A stretch of DNA of 64,000 bases, from contig NZ_CP053452.2 in the NCBI RefSeq assembly GCF_013128195.2, forward strand, positions 8,742,001 to 8,806,000. Direction: 5' to 3'. This stretch comes from Frigoriglobus tundricola (lineage in GTDB: Bacteria; Planctomycetota; Planctomycetia; Gemmatales; Gemmataceae). Below, in pieces: positions 33,775 through 42,996 of the stretch; positions within the stretch are counted from its first letter, which is position 1, and each line of letters begins with the position of its first letter. The notes below the pieces were generated by a model. The model saw nothing but the letters and a program-made list of their open reading frames with translations. It had not been told where the DNA came from and did not search any database. The translations under genes were made by a program, and so were the position numbers.

Positions 33775-36700
33775 ATGCGTGGACGATTCCCGCTGCGTCC
33801 CGTCGCGCAGTGCGGCGCGTTGCTGATTCTCGCGCTCCTCATCGGGCACGTGAGCCCGGACCCGCGAACCGGGGCCGCGGAGCCAAAAGGCGAAGAAGCA
33901 AAGGGCGTCTTTGGCCCAACGAAAATATGGACGATCCACCTCGAAATCCCCGCGAAGGAGTTCGACGCGATGCAACCGGCCTTCAGCGGCGGCTTCGGGC
34001 CGCCACCCAAGAAGGCCGAAAAGAAGGACGGCCCAAAGCGCGCGAGCGAAAAGAACCTCTTCGGCACCGATTTCCCGTGGGTAGAGGCCGACTTCACCGC
34101 GGGCGGGAGGACGCTCAAGAAGGTCGGGGTGCGGTACGCGGGGGACATCACCTATTTCGTCTCCGCGGGCGGCCTCAAGCGCCCCCTGAAGATCGCGTTC
34201 GACAATTTCTCGGACCAGACGTTCGAGGGGCTCTCGGCGGTGCAGCTCCACGCGATGCCGCTCGACCCCTCGAACGCGCGTGAGGCGCTGGCGTATTCGG
34301 TCTTTCGTGCGGCCGGTGTGCCCGCGCCGCGTACCGCATTCGCGGAGGTGACGCTCACGGTGCCGGGCAAGCACGACAAGGAGCCCCTCGGGCTCTTTAC
34401 AGTAGTCGAGAACGTGGACGCCCGGTTCTTCGCCGACCGCTTCGGTTCCGACAAGGGGCTCGCGCTGAAGCCGTTTGGCGTCCGCGGCATCGACGCGCCG
34501 GGCGACGACTGGGAGCGCTACAAGGGGCCGTACCAACCGCAGCGGGCGGCCACGAAGGACGAAGCGAAGCGGGTGATCGAGTTCGCGAAGCTTGTGAACC
34601 AGTCGTCCGACGCCGAGTTCGCGAAACAGATCGACTCGTTCATCGACGTGGACGCGTTCCTGCGCTTCCTGGCCGCGAACGCCCTCACGTCGAACCTGGA
34701 GAGCTTCTTCGCCCTCGGCCACAACTACACCCTGTACCTCGACCCGAAAACGAACAAGTTCCACTTCATCCCCGGCGACCTGGAGTTCTCACTCGCGAAC
34801 TTCCTGTTGATGGGATCGCCGGACCAGTTGATGGACCTGAGCGTGACGAAGCCGTACCCGGGCGACAACAAGCTCCCCGACCGGTTGCTCGCCATTAAGG
34901 ACGTGAGCACTCGCTACCAGAAGTTGCTCAAAGAACTCACCGCGAATGCCTTCACGAAAGAACAGCTCCTCAAGGACGCCGAGGCGATCGACCGGGCGAC
35001 GAAACCGATCCGCGACAAGGGCGCGAAGGCGGCGACGGCCCGCAAGGACCCCGCGCCCGGGTTCGGCGGGGCGGGCGGAATGGGACCGCAACCGCCAGAC
35101 ATCAAGACATTCGCGGACAAGCGGACGGAGTCGGTCGCATCGCAACTCGCGGGCAAGAGCAAGGGCTTCGTGCCGCAATCGTTCGGCTTCGGCCCACCGC
35201 CCGGCGGCATGGGCGGCAACATCCAGCCCATCGACGAGAAATCGTTCCGCGAGACCGTACAAGTTCCGCCCGAGTTCGATGCGACGCTGTTCGCGCTTCC
35301 GCCCAAGGTGAACTACCCGGTGGCGATCGCGTGCGAACCTGACGGAGCGGTGTACGTCGCGGTGGACGAGCAGGGCTCGCTCGGGCGCACGCCCGGCGGC
35401 GGAAAGATCCTCCGCTGCGTCGATAAAGACGGTGACGGCAAGGCGGATGAGATCACGACGTTCGCGAAGGTCGATCACCCCCGCGGCGTGACCTACCGCA
35501 ACGGTAAGGTGTGGGTGATGCACCCGCCGACGCTCTCGGTCTTCGAAGACACCAATGGCGACGGCGTGGCCGACAAGAGTCAGGTACTCGTCACGGGCCT
35601 GACCACCGACCAGGTCACCATTCGCGGCGGGGACCACACCACCAACTGCGTGCGCATGGGCATCGACGGCTGGCTTTACATCGGCGTCGGCGACTACGGC
35701 ATCAAGGAGGCGAAGGGAACGGACGGCAAGACGATCGTGCTCCGCGGCGGCGGCATCGTGCGTGTGCGGCCCGACGGCACCGATCTGGAAATCTACTGCA
35801 CGGGGCTGCGGAACCCGTTCGACCTCGCCATCGACCCGTTCATGAACATCTTCGCCCGCGACAACACCAACGACGGTGCGGGCTGGGACACCCGCGTGAG
35901 TCTCCTCAAGCAGTCCGCCAACTACGGCTACACACAACTGTTCGCCAACTTTACCGACGAGATTATGCCGGCGCTCGGCGTGTACGGCAACGGCGGCGCC
36001 ACCGGTGGGCTGTTCGTACAAGACCCGCGCTGGCCCGCACAGTACCGCAACACGCTCTTCACCGGCGACTGGGGCCGGAGCGAGGTATACAAGCACGAAC
36101 TGAAGGCGCACGGCGCCACGTTCGACATCAAGCAGGAGGTGTTCATGAAGGTGCCGCGGGCCACCGGCATGGACATCGACGGTAGCGGGCGCCTGTACGT
36201 CGCCAGTTGGCGCGGCGGTTCGGCGGTCGGATTCGAGGGGCCGAACGTCGGGTTCGTCGCGCGCGTCACACCGAAGGGCTTCAAAGCGGAACCATTTCCC
36301 GATCTGAAAAAAACACAGCTCGACGACCTCATCAAGTACCTGAGCGCGCCCCAGGCCGTCACGCGGTTCCACGCGCAGGGCGAGATTCTCGCACGCGGGC
36401 GAAGCGCTGACAGCACCCAGGCGCTCGTGTGGCTCGCGGGAGACGCCGCCGCCCCACTGGAGGGCCGGGCCGCCGCGATCTTCACACTGAAGCAACTGGA
36501 CGGCAAGGACTCGCACGGCGCGCTCATCAAGTTTGCAGAAACCGCCGCGGTAAGTGAATTCGCGCTACGCGCGTTGACGGACCGGAAGAAAGAAACCGCA
36601 GGACTGGACACCAAGTTGTTCGTAACGGCGCTGACGGACGAATCCGCCCGCGTGCGTGCCCAGGCGCTCATCAGCCTCGGCCGGCTGAATGACTCGGCGA

Positions 36701-37743
36701 CGGCGAAGAGCATTCTCCCGCTCACGGCGCGCCCGGCCGGTTCGACAATGCCGATACAGCGCCCGCTCCAGAACCAGCCGGACCCGGACCGCGTCGTTCC
36801 GCACCTCGCCGTGCGTGCGCTCGTTTCGCTCCGCGCGATCGACACCTGCCTCGACGCCCTCGACGGCCCACATGCAACGGGCGCACTCTGGGTGTTGCGG
36901 TACATGCACGACCCGAAGGCCGTTGACGGGCTCGTCCGGAAGCTCGGCACGGCCCGCACGCCGGAACTGCGGCGCGGGATTCTTGTCACTCTGATCCGCC
37001 TCTACCACCGCGAAGCGGACTACACGGGCTCGTGGTGGGGCATCCGCCCGGACAACACCGGGCCGTACTATGACCGCACCGAATGGGACCAGAGTTCGCG
37101 CATTGGTGCGGTCATTACGGCCGCTGTCCTCGACAGCGACAAGGAAACGGTGACCTTCCTGAAGGCCGAACTGGCGCGCCACCATGTTACGCTCGCGGGC
37201 GTACCGAACGGTTCGGACATCGCGAAGGTCGAAGACAAGCCAATCGTCGTACCGAAAGCCGATCCAAAGGACCCCGACCAGATCGGCAACATGACTTACG
37301 AGACCGCGGCCCGGCGCACACTCGCCGCGAGGGGGGACGTCAAGAAGGGCGAGCGGATCTTCAAGGCTCAGTCGTGTGCGGCCTGCCACACGACGGCCGA
37401 CGGGCAGACTCCCAAGGGTCCGCACCTCGTGGAGATCGGCAAGCGGTACAAGGCGGACGAGCTGGTGGAATCGGTCCTCAAGCCGAGCGCGAAACTGGCC
37501 CAGGGGTACGAGATGTACCGGTTCATAACGACCGACGAGCGCGTGTTCCAGGGCTTCGTCGTGAGCGAACGCGCCGACGCCACTGTGATCCGCGAGTCCA
37601 ACGGCGTGCAGCGCGAGCTGAAGAAGGCGGAGATCGCGTCCCGCGTGATGCAGAAGCAGTCCGCTATGCCCGACGGCCTCGCCGCGAGCCTGACACCGGA
37701 CCAGCTCGCGGACCTGATCGCGTACCTCCAGTCCCTCAAATGA
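33775..37743 (+). CDS. CotH-domain / PVC-type dehydrogenase / HEAT / cytochrome c fusion
   Basis: 1322 residues from ATG 33775 with a good ribosome binding site (AGGAGAAG). A signal peptide covers residues 1-35. Residues ~45-420 are a CotH-kinase-like domain (ALAYSVFRAAGVPAPRTAFA; FIPGDLEFSLANFL). From about 490 a beta-propeller of the PVC-type membrane-bound dehydrogenase family follows, with two calcium-loop-like DxDGDG and DTNGDG segments and GGGIVRVRPDGTDLE. HEAT-like repeats lie near 870-1100. A C-terminal cytochrome c domain carries C-A-A-C-H (C1201, C1204, H1205). Fusion with a CotH domain is less usual than the propeller-HEAT-cytochrome order alone. Probably periplasmic, oxidising an unknown sugar or alcohol; substrate not known. 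Confidence 0.88.
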   Translation: MRGRFPLRPVAQCGALLILALLIGHVSPDPRTGAAEPKGEEAKGVFGPTKIWTIHLEIPAKEFDAMQPAFSGGFGPPPKKAEKKDGPKRASEKNLFGTDFPWVEADFTAGGRTLKKVGVRYAGDITYFVSAGGLKRPLKIAFDNFSDQTFEGLSAVQLHAMPLDPSNAREALAYSVFRAAGVPAPRTAFAEVTLTVPGKHDKEPLGLFTVVENVDARFFADRFGSDKGLALKPFGVRGIDAPGDDWERYKGPYQPQRAATKDEAKRVIEFAKLVNQSSDAEFAKQIDSFIDVDAFLRFLAANALTSNLESFFALGHNYTLYLDPKTNKFHFIPGDLEFSLANFLLMGSPDQLMDLSVTKPYPGDNKLPDRLLAIKDVSTRYQKLLKELTANAFTKEQLLKDAEAIDRATKPIRDKGAKAATARKDPAPGFGGAGGMGPQPPDIKTFADKRTESVASQLAGKSKGFVPQSFGFGPPPGGMGGNIQPIDEKSFRETVQVPPEFDATLFALPPKVNYPVAIACEPDGAVYVAVDEQGSLGRTPGGGKILRCVDKDGDGKADEITTFAKVDHPRGVTYRNGKVWVMHPPTLSVFEDTNGDGVADKSQVLVTGLTTDQVTIRGGDHTTNCVRMGIDGWLYIGVGDYGIKEAKGTDGKTIVLRGGGIVRVRPDGTDLEIYCTGLRNPFDLAIDPFMNIFARDNTNDGAGWDTRVSLLKQSANYGYTQLFANFTDEIMPALGVYGNGGATGGLFVQDPRWPAQYRNTLFTGDWGRSEVYKHELKAHGATFDIKQEVFMKVPRATGMDIDGSGRLYVASWRGGSAVGFEGPNVGFVARVTPKGFKAEPFPDLKKTQLDDLIKYLSAPQAVTRFHAQGEILARGRSADSTQALVWLAGDAAAPLEGRAAAIFTLKQLDGKDSHGALIKFAETAAVSEFALRALTDRKKETAGLDTKLFVTALTDESARVRAQALISLGRLNDSATAKSILPLTARPAGSTMPIQRPLQNQPDPDRVVPHLAVRALVSLRAIDTCLDALDGPHATGALWVLRYMHDPKAVDGLVRKLGTARTPELRRGILVTLIRLYHREADYTGSWWGIRPDNTGPYYDRTEWDQSSRIGAVITAAVLDSDKETVTFLKAELARHHVTLAGVPNGSDIAKVEDKPIVVPKADPKDPDQIGNMTYETAARRTLAARGDVKKGERIFKAQSCAACHTTADGQTPKGPHLVEIGKRYKADELVESVLKPSAKLAQGYEMYRFITTDERVFQGFVVSERADATVIRESNGVQRELKKAEIASRVMQKQSAMPDGLAASLTPDQLADLIAYLQSLK

Positions 37744-37818
37744 GCGTCTCCTCAAACTTCGCTGGCGGGGCACGCAACCGCGTATCCCGCCTTTCTCCCA
37801 TCTCCACGAGGGCTACTC

Positions 37819-39159
37819 ATGCGCCTCTCTCCCGGCTCACTGGCTGTACCGATCCTGACCGTATGGCTGCTCGCTCCCTGGACCCGTGGCGACGACCCCA
37901 AACCACCGGTCAAGATGACCGCCCAGGAGGACCACAAGCGGATGATGGAACTGCTGGGGATCAAGGAACTCCGGCGCGGCGCGGACGGGAACCCGAAGTC
38001 CGAACGGGCCGCCAACCTCGATGAATCGAAGGCCAACCCGTACCTCGACCTGCCCGACCCGCTGACGCTCAAGAATGGGAAAAAGGTGACCACCGCGGAG
38101 GCGTGGACGAATGAGCGACGCCCCGAGATCGTGGAGGACTTCGACCGGGAGGTGTACGGCCGGGTGCCGAAGGACACGCCGAAGGTCAAGTGGGAGGTCA
38201 CGTCCACGGAGAAGCAGAGCGTCGGCGAGGTGCCCGTGGTCACCAAAAAGCTCGTCGGCCGCGTCGATAACTCCACCTACCCGCTTGTCACGGTGGACAT
38301 CCAGTTGACGCTGACCACTCCGGCGGGGGCGAAGGGGCCGGTGCCGGTGATGATGGAGTTCGGGTTCAACTTCGGGGGCAAAGGTCCGGCCCCGAAGGCC
38401 GGTGCGCCGCCGAGTTGGCAACAACAGGTGCTCGCGAAGGGCTGGGGTTACGCGATCATCGTCCCGACCAGCGTTCAGGCCGACAACGGGGCCGGGCTAA
38501 CATCCGGCATCATCGGGCTGTGCAACAAGGGCCAACCGCGGAAGCCCGACGACTGGGGCGCGCTGCGGGCGTGGGCCTGGGGCGCCAGTCGGGCGTTGGA
38601 CTACTTCAAGACCGACAAGGACGTGGACGCCAAGCGTGTGGGCATCGAGGGCCTGTCCCGCTACGGCAAGGCAGCGATCGTGACGATGGCGTATGACGAG
38701 CGGTTCGCGATCGGGTTCATCGGCTCGTCCGGGGCGGGCGGCGCCAAGCTCCATCGTCGCGATTACGGGGAGAAGGTCGAGAACGTCGCCTCGTCGGGCG
38801 AGTACCACTGGATGGCCGGTAACTACCTCAAATACGCCGGTCCGTTGACGGCAAAAGACCTGCCCGTGGACGCGCACGAGCTGGTGGCGCTGTGCGCTCC
38901 GCGACCAGTGTTCATCAGCGTCGGATCGCTTCAAGTCGAAGGCGGCTGGGTCGATGCCAGGGGAATGTTCATGGCCGGGGCCGAAGCGGGACGGGTGTAC
39001 GAACTGCTGGGCAAGAAGGGTCTGGGTACGAGCGAGTTCCCCAAGCAGGAGACCGCCCTGACCGACGGCGACGTGGCGTTCCGCCAGCACGCCGGCGGCC
39101 ACACGACCGGCCCGAACTGGCCCACGTTCCTGACATTCGCTGAGCGCTACTTCAAGTGA
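37819..39159 (+). CDS. CE15-like glucuronoyl esterase / acetylxylan-esterase-type hydrolase
   Basis: 446 residues with a signal peptide (1-24). Alpha/beta hydrolase with nucleophile S280 in GLSRYGK, matching the G-C-S-R-x-G-K signature of carbohydrate esterase family 15 except for Leu in place of Cys. The catalytic His is likely in FRQHAGGHTTGP near the C-terminus, and EYHWMAGNYLKY matches a family segment. CE15 enzymes cleave the ester between glucuronic acid on xylan and lignin alcohols. Exported to the periplasm. It lies 75 bases after the dehydrogenase fusion on the same strand, and both fit plant-polymer breakdown. Confidence 0.85.
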   Translation: MRLSPGSLAVPILTVWLLAPWTRGDDPKPPVKMTAQEDHKRMMELLGIKELRRGADGNPKSERAANLDESKANPYLDLPDPLTLKNGKKVTTAEAWTNERRPEIVEDFDREVYGRVPKDTPKVKWEVTSTEKQSVGEVPVVTKKLVGRVDNSTYPLVTVDIQLTLTTPAGAKGPVPVMMEFGFNFGGKGPAPKAGAPPSWQQQVLAKGWGYAIIVPTSVQADNGAGLTSGIIGLCNKGQPRKPDDWGALRAWAWGASRALDYFKTDKDVDAKRVGIEGLSRYGKAAIVTMAYDERFAIGFIGSSGAGGAKLHRRDYGEKVENVASSGEYHWMAGNYLKYAGPLTAKDLPVDAHELVALCAPRPVFISVGSLQVEGGWVDARGMFMAGAEAGRVYELLGKKGLGTSEFPKQETALTDGDVAFRQHAGGHTTGPNWPTFLTFAERYFK

Positions 39160-39452
39160 TCGGGTTCGCCCGCGCCCAGGCCGTCCACGCCCGAGGTAGT
39201 GAGCAGTCGGTGAGAAGCCGGAGTTCGACAAAGTCTCGGACCTGATAAGTCTGCACTTCGACCGCAATTTTCCAACCTTCTGGCTGACTGCCAGAAAATG
39301 GCCGCGCAATGGGCCGGGGGAGTTCTCCCTGGCCCGCTTCGCTCTCCGTTTTTCAGCCAAGGCGCGTAATACAAGCCCTAAGACCTTCGCAACACCTTGT
39401 CGGAACTGCCGGTTGCGCCTTAAGCCTGGTGCTTACTTCTCGCTCTCGTCGT

Positions 39453-40646
39453 TCAGTCGCGGACGAAGACGCTTCGAGAGACACCCGCAGCCGTAGGATC
39501 GCAAGACGATTGGCATGTAACAAGACACGCTGACGGGATCATGTGTCGAGCGATTCGTCCCACTCTGATCCTAGTACCCAAGAGAGTGCTGACATTCGCC
39601 CGTTGAGCAGTCCCCATTCGAAATCGTCCCACCCCAGATTTTTTCTTGCCGTACTTCTTCTCGATTCGGGCGGCGGCATCCTTCGCCTTCTTCAGTACGG
39701 GCTTCTGATCGTCTGTGAGTTCCTCCTCACCGGTTTTGAGACGGTAAAGCCAGTTCTGATGACGATTCCACCATACCTTATCCCAAAACTCCTGATATGC
39801 TTTATGAATCATGGCGTCGTTGCGGCGGAGCAAGAGCGGCCACGTTCCACCATCAACTTCCTCGTCGATTATCCACTCCACCTTGTCGCCTTCAGAGGTG
39901 TAGCCGATTTGGAACCCATTCGGCCCGACAGCACCTGCTGTTACCGGATCCATAAGAACGGCTTCTGCGTTCCCCAGACCTAAGAGTTCCCGATACTGCC
40001 TCACGAGTCTCGGCGTAATCTTCCGGTCCTTGTGGAGACAGATGATTTCCGTGATTTTCTGCAATTCATCAAGCGGATCGCGAGGTTTTCCCTGACCAGC
40101 CGGGCCGTCATCGGAACCACCCACCGGACCCGGCAACGTGCACTGCATGAGCCGTACCTGATTGGTCAAGTCACGGATGAGCACGGCCCGCAACTCCTCT
40201 ACGCTGGCGAAACTGCCGACGAGAGCCGTCTTGTACGTCTTCTTCTTGAACTCGACGACTTTGGCGTGCTGTTCCGGGTCGATCTTATTTGGATCAACAG
40301 GGCGGCTGGAGAAGTAAAGGAGGGTGGGCTTCCCGGCGGCGTCGAATTGGTTGATCTCTTCAAGGGTACCCGATTCGGCCATGCCCGTCGCCTGTCCGAA
40401 CCGCGTCCAGAACAGGCCGACGAGAAGGTCGCTCCTCCCGACGATTTGGTCACTGATTCTCTGCTGTGGGCGGACGTTCGTGAGCGGGGTAGCGTGAGTT
40501 TCCCACATTACGGGCAGTAGAACGATGCCTTCGGTCGCGTGGAGGGCATTCCAGTCGTTGATGGCGTCGACCACAGCCTGTCGCTCTTCCGAAACGTCGG
40601 AAGGTGAGGCGACCATGACGGAATAAACTTGTGCGCTAAAGGGCAT
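39453..40646 (-). CDS. DUF4062-domain protein
   Basis: 397 residues. The N-terminal ~110 residues are DUF4062 ([45 protein letters not shown]), a TIR-like Rossmann-type domain often found at the front of STAND and other signalling or defence proteins. The rest is helical and unrecognised, and the last ~55 residues look low in structure and may be extra. Base composition is clearly more A+T than the neighbours, which suggests acquisition by transfer. There is no effector domain and no obvious partner gene, so a defence role is only an inference. Confidence 0.75.
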   Translation of the reverse strand: MPFSAQVYSVMVASPSDVSEERQAVVDAINDWNALHATEGIVLLPVMWETHATPLTNVRPQQRISDQIVGRSDLLVGLFWTRFGQATGMAESGTLEEINQFDAAGKPTLLYFSSRPVDPNKIDPEQHAKVVEFKKKTYKTALVGSFASVEELRAVLIRDLTNQVRLMQCTLPGPVGGSDDGPAGQGKPRDPLDELQKITEIICLHKDRKITPRLVRQYRELLGLGNAEAVLMDPVTAGAVGPNGFQIGYTSEGDKVEWIIDEEVDGGTWPLLLRRNDAMIHKAYQEFWDKVWWNRHQNWLYRLKTGEEELTDDQKPVLKKAKDAAARIEKKYGKKKSGVGRFRMGTAQRANVSTLLGTRIRVGRIARHMIPSACLVTCQSSCDPTAAGVSRSVFVRD

Positions 40647-40788
40647 GGAGCGGTCCCGGCTCTGGCGTGGTTTCTTGCCGCATTATATCCGTTCGCCCGT
40701 ACTCACCCCCGGTTTCGTGGTCTCGAAAACCGATGAAGGGGGTGGGGTAAGGCCACACCTCCCTTGTGCCTCGTCATCAATGCTGTCT

Positions 40789-41343
40789 TCAGATTTTGCC
40801 ATCCAGCCCGAGTTGGTGGAAGTAGTGCGTCACCTTGTCCTGATTCTCCAATAGCCAATCGATGTCCGGCTCGTTCGCCAGCGCCTTCCGCAGCACCTTC
40901 ACTGTCGCCTCCCGGTTCACCGCGAGTAGGCCCGCGTGGTCGATCTGGCCCTCCGGCACCTGCAACACGGACGGGTCCAGCCACACCGAGTAGATGATCC
41001 CGAGGTCGTTCGCCTTCTTCTTCGGGATGATCCCCTCCCGCACCGCGTCGAGAACCCCGTTCGCGATCCCGGCCTGCACGCTCCCCATCAAGATGCTCGT
41101 GTACCGCGAACTCGCCACCGTCACCTTCGACACCATCAGCGTCGCGGGGCGGACCTGCACGTCGGAGTTGAGAATCGCGAAGACCCGCGTGTGCCCCTTC
41201 ACCTGATCGCCGACCAGCGTCGCCAGTGCGGTGCCCACCGGCCCGTCGAGTTCCCCGATGACGATCTCCGGCTCGGCGCACAGGTAGTCCTTGTCGCCCT
41301 CGACCAGCGCCTCACCCGTCCGCAGCACGATCTTTCCGGCCAT
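40789..41343 (-). CDS. Formaldehyde-activating-enzyme (Fae)-like protein
   Basis: 184 residues from ATG 41343, with ribosome binding site GGAGGGAG. It matches Fae over its whole length: GEALVEG, GPVGTALA, TLMVSKVTVASSRY and DAVREGIIPKKKANDLG. Fae condenses formaldehyde with tetrahydromethanopterin, a pathway present in several planctomycetes. However, the segment AHIDLIIG of true Fae reads AEPEIVIG here, so the catalytic His appears replaced by Glu. It may be a paralog with a different or regulatory job, as with other Fae homologs. No other methanopterin genes lie nearby. Cytoplasmic. Confidence 0.8.
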   Translation of the reverse strand: MAGKIVLRTGEALVEGDKDYLCAEPEIVIGELDGPVGTALATLVGDQVKGHTRVFAILNSDVQVRPATLMVSKVTVASSRYTSILMGSVQAGIANGVLDAVREGIIPKKKANDLGIIYSVWLDPSVLQVPEGQIDHAGLLAVNREATVKVLRKALANEPDIDWLLENQDKVTHYFHQLGLDGKI

Positions 41344-41511
41344 GATTGCTCCCTCCGCGAGTGCGAAAACTCTCGCTTCAGTTGTAGGGATGCTACGGGT
41401 CGGGAGAACATGGGGAACGCGCTCGCCGGCGGTCCGGGTGTGGCTGTTTCGTGCCCGCAACTATAATCAAGCATCGTGACGGATCGGCAACGGGCGAGCG
41501 GAGCGGGTCTT

Positions 41512-41832
41512 ATGGCGGCAGAACTCCGTCCGACGTCTCTCAAGCGAGAGGGCGACGGATTGAAGATCGAGTGGAGTGACGGCGTGGTCACGTCCGTGCC
41601 GTGGAAGACGCTCCGCGCCAACTGCCCCTGCGCGACCTGTAACGAGGAGCGGAAGAAGCCGGCCGACCCGTTCCGCATCCTGACGCCGCAAGAGGTCGCC
41701 GCGGGCGCGCCGGCCCCCGTCGCGATGACCGCCGTCGGCTACTACGCGTACCAGATCCGGTGGAACGACGGCCACGACACCGGCATTTACCCGTTGGAAC
41801 TGCTCCGCAGCCTCGGCGAACGGCCCGCATGA
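41512..41832 (+). CDS. DUF971 (gamma-butyrobetaine hydroxylase-like N-terminal) protein
   Basis: 106 residues from ATG 41512; an in-frame GTG at 41476 would add 12. It carries LKREGDGLKIEWSDG, CPCATCNEER, and VGYYAYQIRWNDGHDTGIYP, the signature of DUF971. In other proteins this domain is fused to gamma-butyrobetaine hydroxylase or to Mrp-type ATPases. Here it stands alone 216 bases upstream of the mrp gene on the same strand, supporting a shared role in iron-sulfur or metal cofactor handling. Confidence 0.85.
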   Translation: MAAELRPTSLKREGDGLKIEWSDGVVTSVPWKTLRANCPCATCNEERKKPADPFRILTPQEVAAGAPAPVAMTAVGYYAYQIRWNDGHDTGIYPLELLRSLGERPA

Positions 41833-41842
41833 GTCGAGATCC

Positions 41843-41951
41843 CTGGGACCGCGGGCATCTTGCCCGCACGCGACACGCACGAAATTGCGTCGCGTCGATT
41901 CGCGTTGCTGTGCCTGCCGCAGAGCAGCGGGCGGGACGCCCGCGGTCTCAG
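41843..41951. repeat. Imperfect palindromic repeat between DUF971 and mrp genes
   Basis: CTGGGACCGCGGGC (41843-41856) pairs with GCCCGCGGTCTCAG (41938-41951) with one mismatched position that can form G-T. Within it, GCGGGCATCTTGCCCGC forms an inner hairpin. The words resemble repeats scattered in other planctomycete genomes. Most of the intergenic space between the two genes is filled by it. Confidence 0.6.
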
Positions 41952-42048
41952 AAATAGACCTCGACCTGATGGTAGAAGAGACCTTCGCACCCCGCGCGAC
42001 ATCGCCCCTCACCAACCGGCTCGCGCCGGTGTTCACCCGGAACACACC

Positions 42049-42858
42049 ATGAATCCGCAGATGCCCCAGAAGTTGTCGCTGCCCGGCGTGAAGCAGGTGA
42101 TCGCCGTTGCCAGCGGAAAGGGCGGCGTGGGCAAGTCCACCGTCGCCGCGAACCTGGCGCTGGCGCTCCACATGTCGGGGCACACCGTCGGCCTCATGGA
42201 CGCCGACATTTACGGCCCGTCGGTGCCGATCATGTTCGGCCTCGGCACGGTCAACCCGCAGACCACGTCTTTTCCCCTTGAAAAGTTCGGGATTAGGCTG
42301 ATGAGCATGGGCTTCCTCGTGAGCCCGGAACAGGCCGTCATCTGGCGCGGGCCGAAAGTGGCGCAGGCGGTGCAGTCCTTCCTCGGACAGATCGATTGGG
42401 GCCAGCTCGACTACCTCATCATCGACCTGCCGCCGGGCACCGGGGACGCGCAACTCACGCTCAGCCAGAGCGCGCCGCTCACGGGCGCCGTCATCGTCAC
42501 CACGCCCGGCGAGGTCAGCCTGATCGACGCCCGGAAGGGCGTGAAGATGTTCGGCGAGGTGCGCGTGCCCATCCTCGGCGTCGTCGAGAACATGAGCTAC
42601 TTTACGGACGCCACCGGAGCGAAGACGCCGATCTTCGGCGTCGGCGGCGGGCAGAAGCTCGCGGACGAGAACCACGTCCCCTTCCTGGGCGAACTGCCCA
42701 TCGACCCGCGTGTCGCCGCGTGCGGCGACAACGGCGAGCCGATGGTGCGCAAGCACCCCGACTCGCCCGTTGCGAAAGCGTACATGACCCTCGCCGCGAC
42801 CGTGGCCGCCGCCGCGAACCGCCCGAACGCCGCCGCACTGCCGCAGGTGCAGTTGTAA
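42049..42858 (+). CDS. Mrp/NBP35-type P-loop ATPase (iron-sulfur carrier family)
   Basis: 269 residues from ATG 42049; a longer frame upstream crosses the palindromic repeat and is not likely. Deviant Walker A SGKGGVGKS, DADIYGPSVP, and DLPPGTGDAQ are typical of ApbC/Mrp. These load Fe-S clusters onto apoproteins using a C-terminal C-x-x-C between two subunits. At the expected place (after VVENMSYF) this protein reads TDATGAKTPIFG with no cysteines, so cluster binding as in ApbC is doubtful. It also lacks the N-terminal domain of longer Mrp proteins. Cytoplasmic. Confidence 0.88.
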   Translation: MNPQMPQKLSLPGVKQVIAVASGKGGVGKSTVAANLALALHMSGHTVGLMDADIYGPSVPIMFGLGTVNPQTTSFPLEKFGIRLMSMGFLVSPEQAVIWRGPKVAQAVQSFLGQIDWGQLDYLIIDLPPGTGDAQLTLSQSAPLTGAVIVTTPGEVSLIDARKGVKMFGEVRVPILGVVENMSYFTDATGAKTPIFGVGGGQKLADENHVPFLGELPIDPRVAACGDNGEPMVRKHPDSPVAKAYMTLAATVAAAANRPNAAALPQVQL

Positions 42859-42996
42859 TCGCCGAAAATGCCATAAGACGCCGCCGATGAACCCAGCCAG
42901 ACGCTGACTCAGATAGAAGGCCGATCCACCTGCGCTTGGTCTTCGGCCCGAATCTGAGCCTGACTGTGTTCATTGGCGGCTCGATTTCGACTTTCC

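Noticed and set aside
39160-39452. Short frames between the esterase and DUF4062 genes
   Set aside because: No coding character or motif; treated as intergenic.
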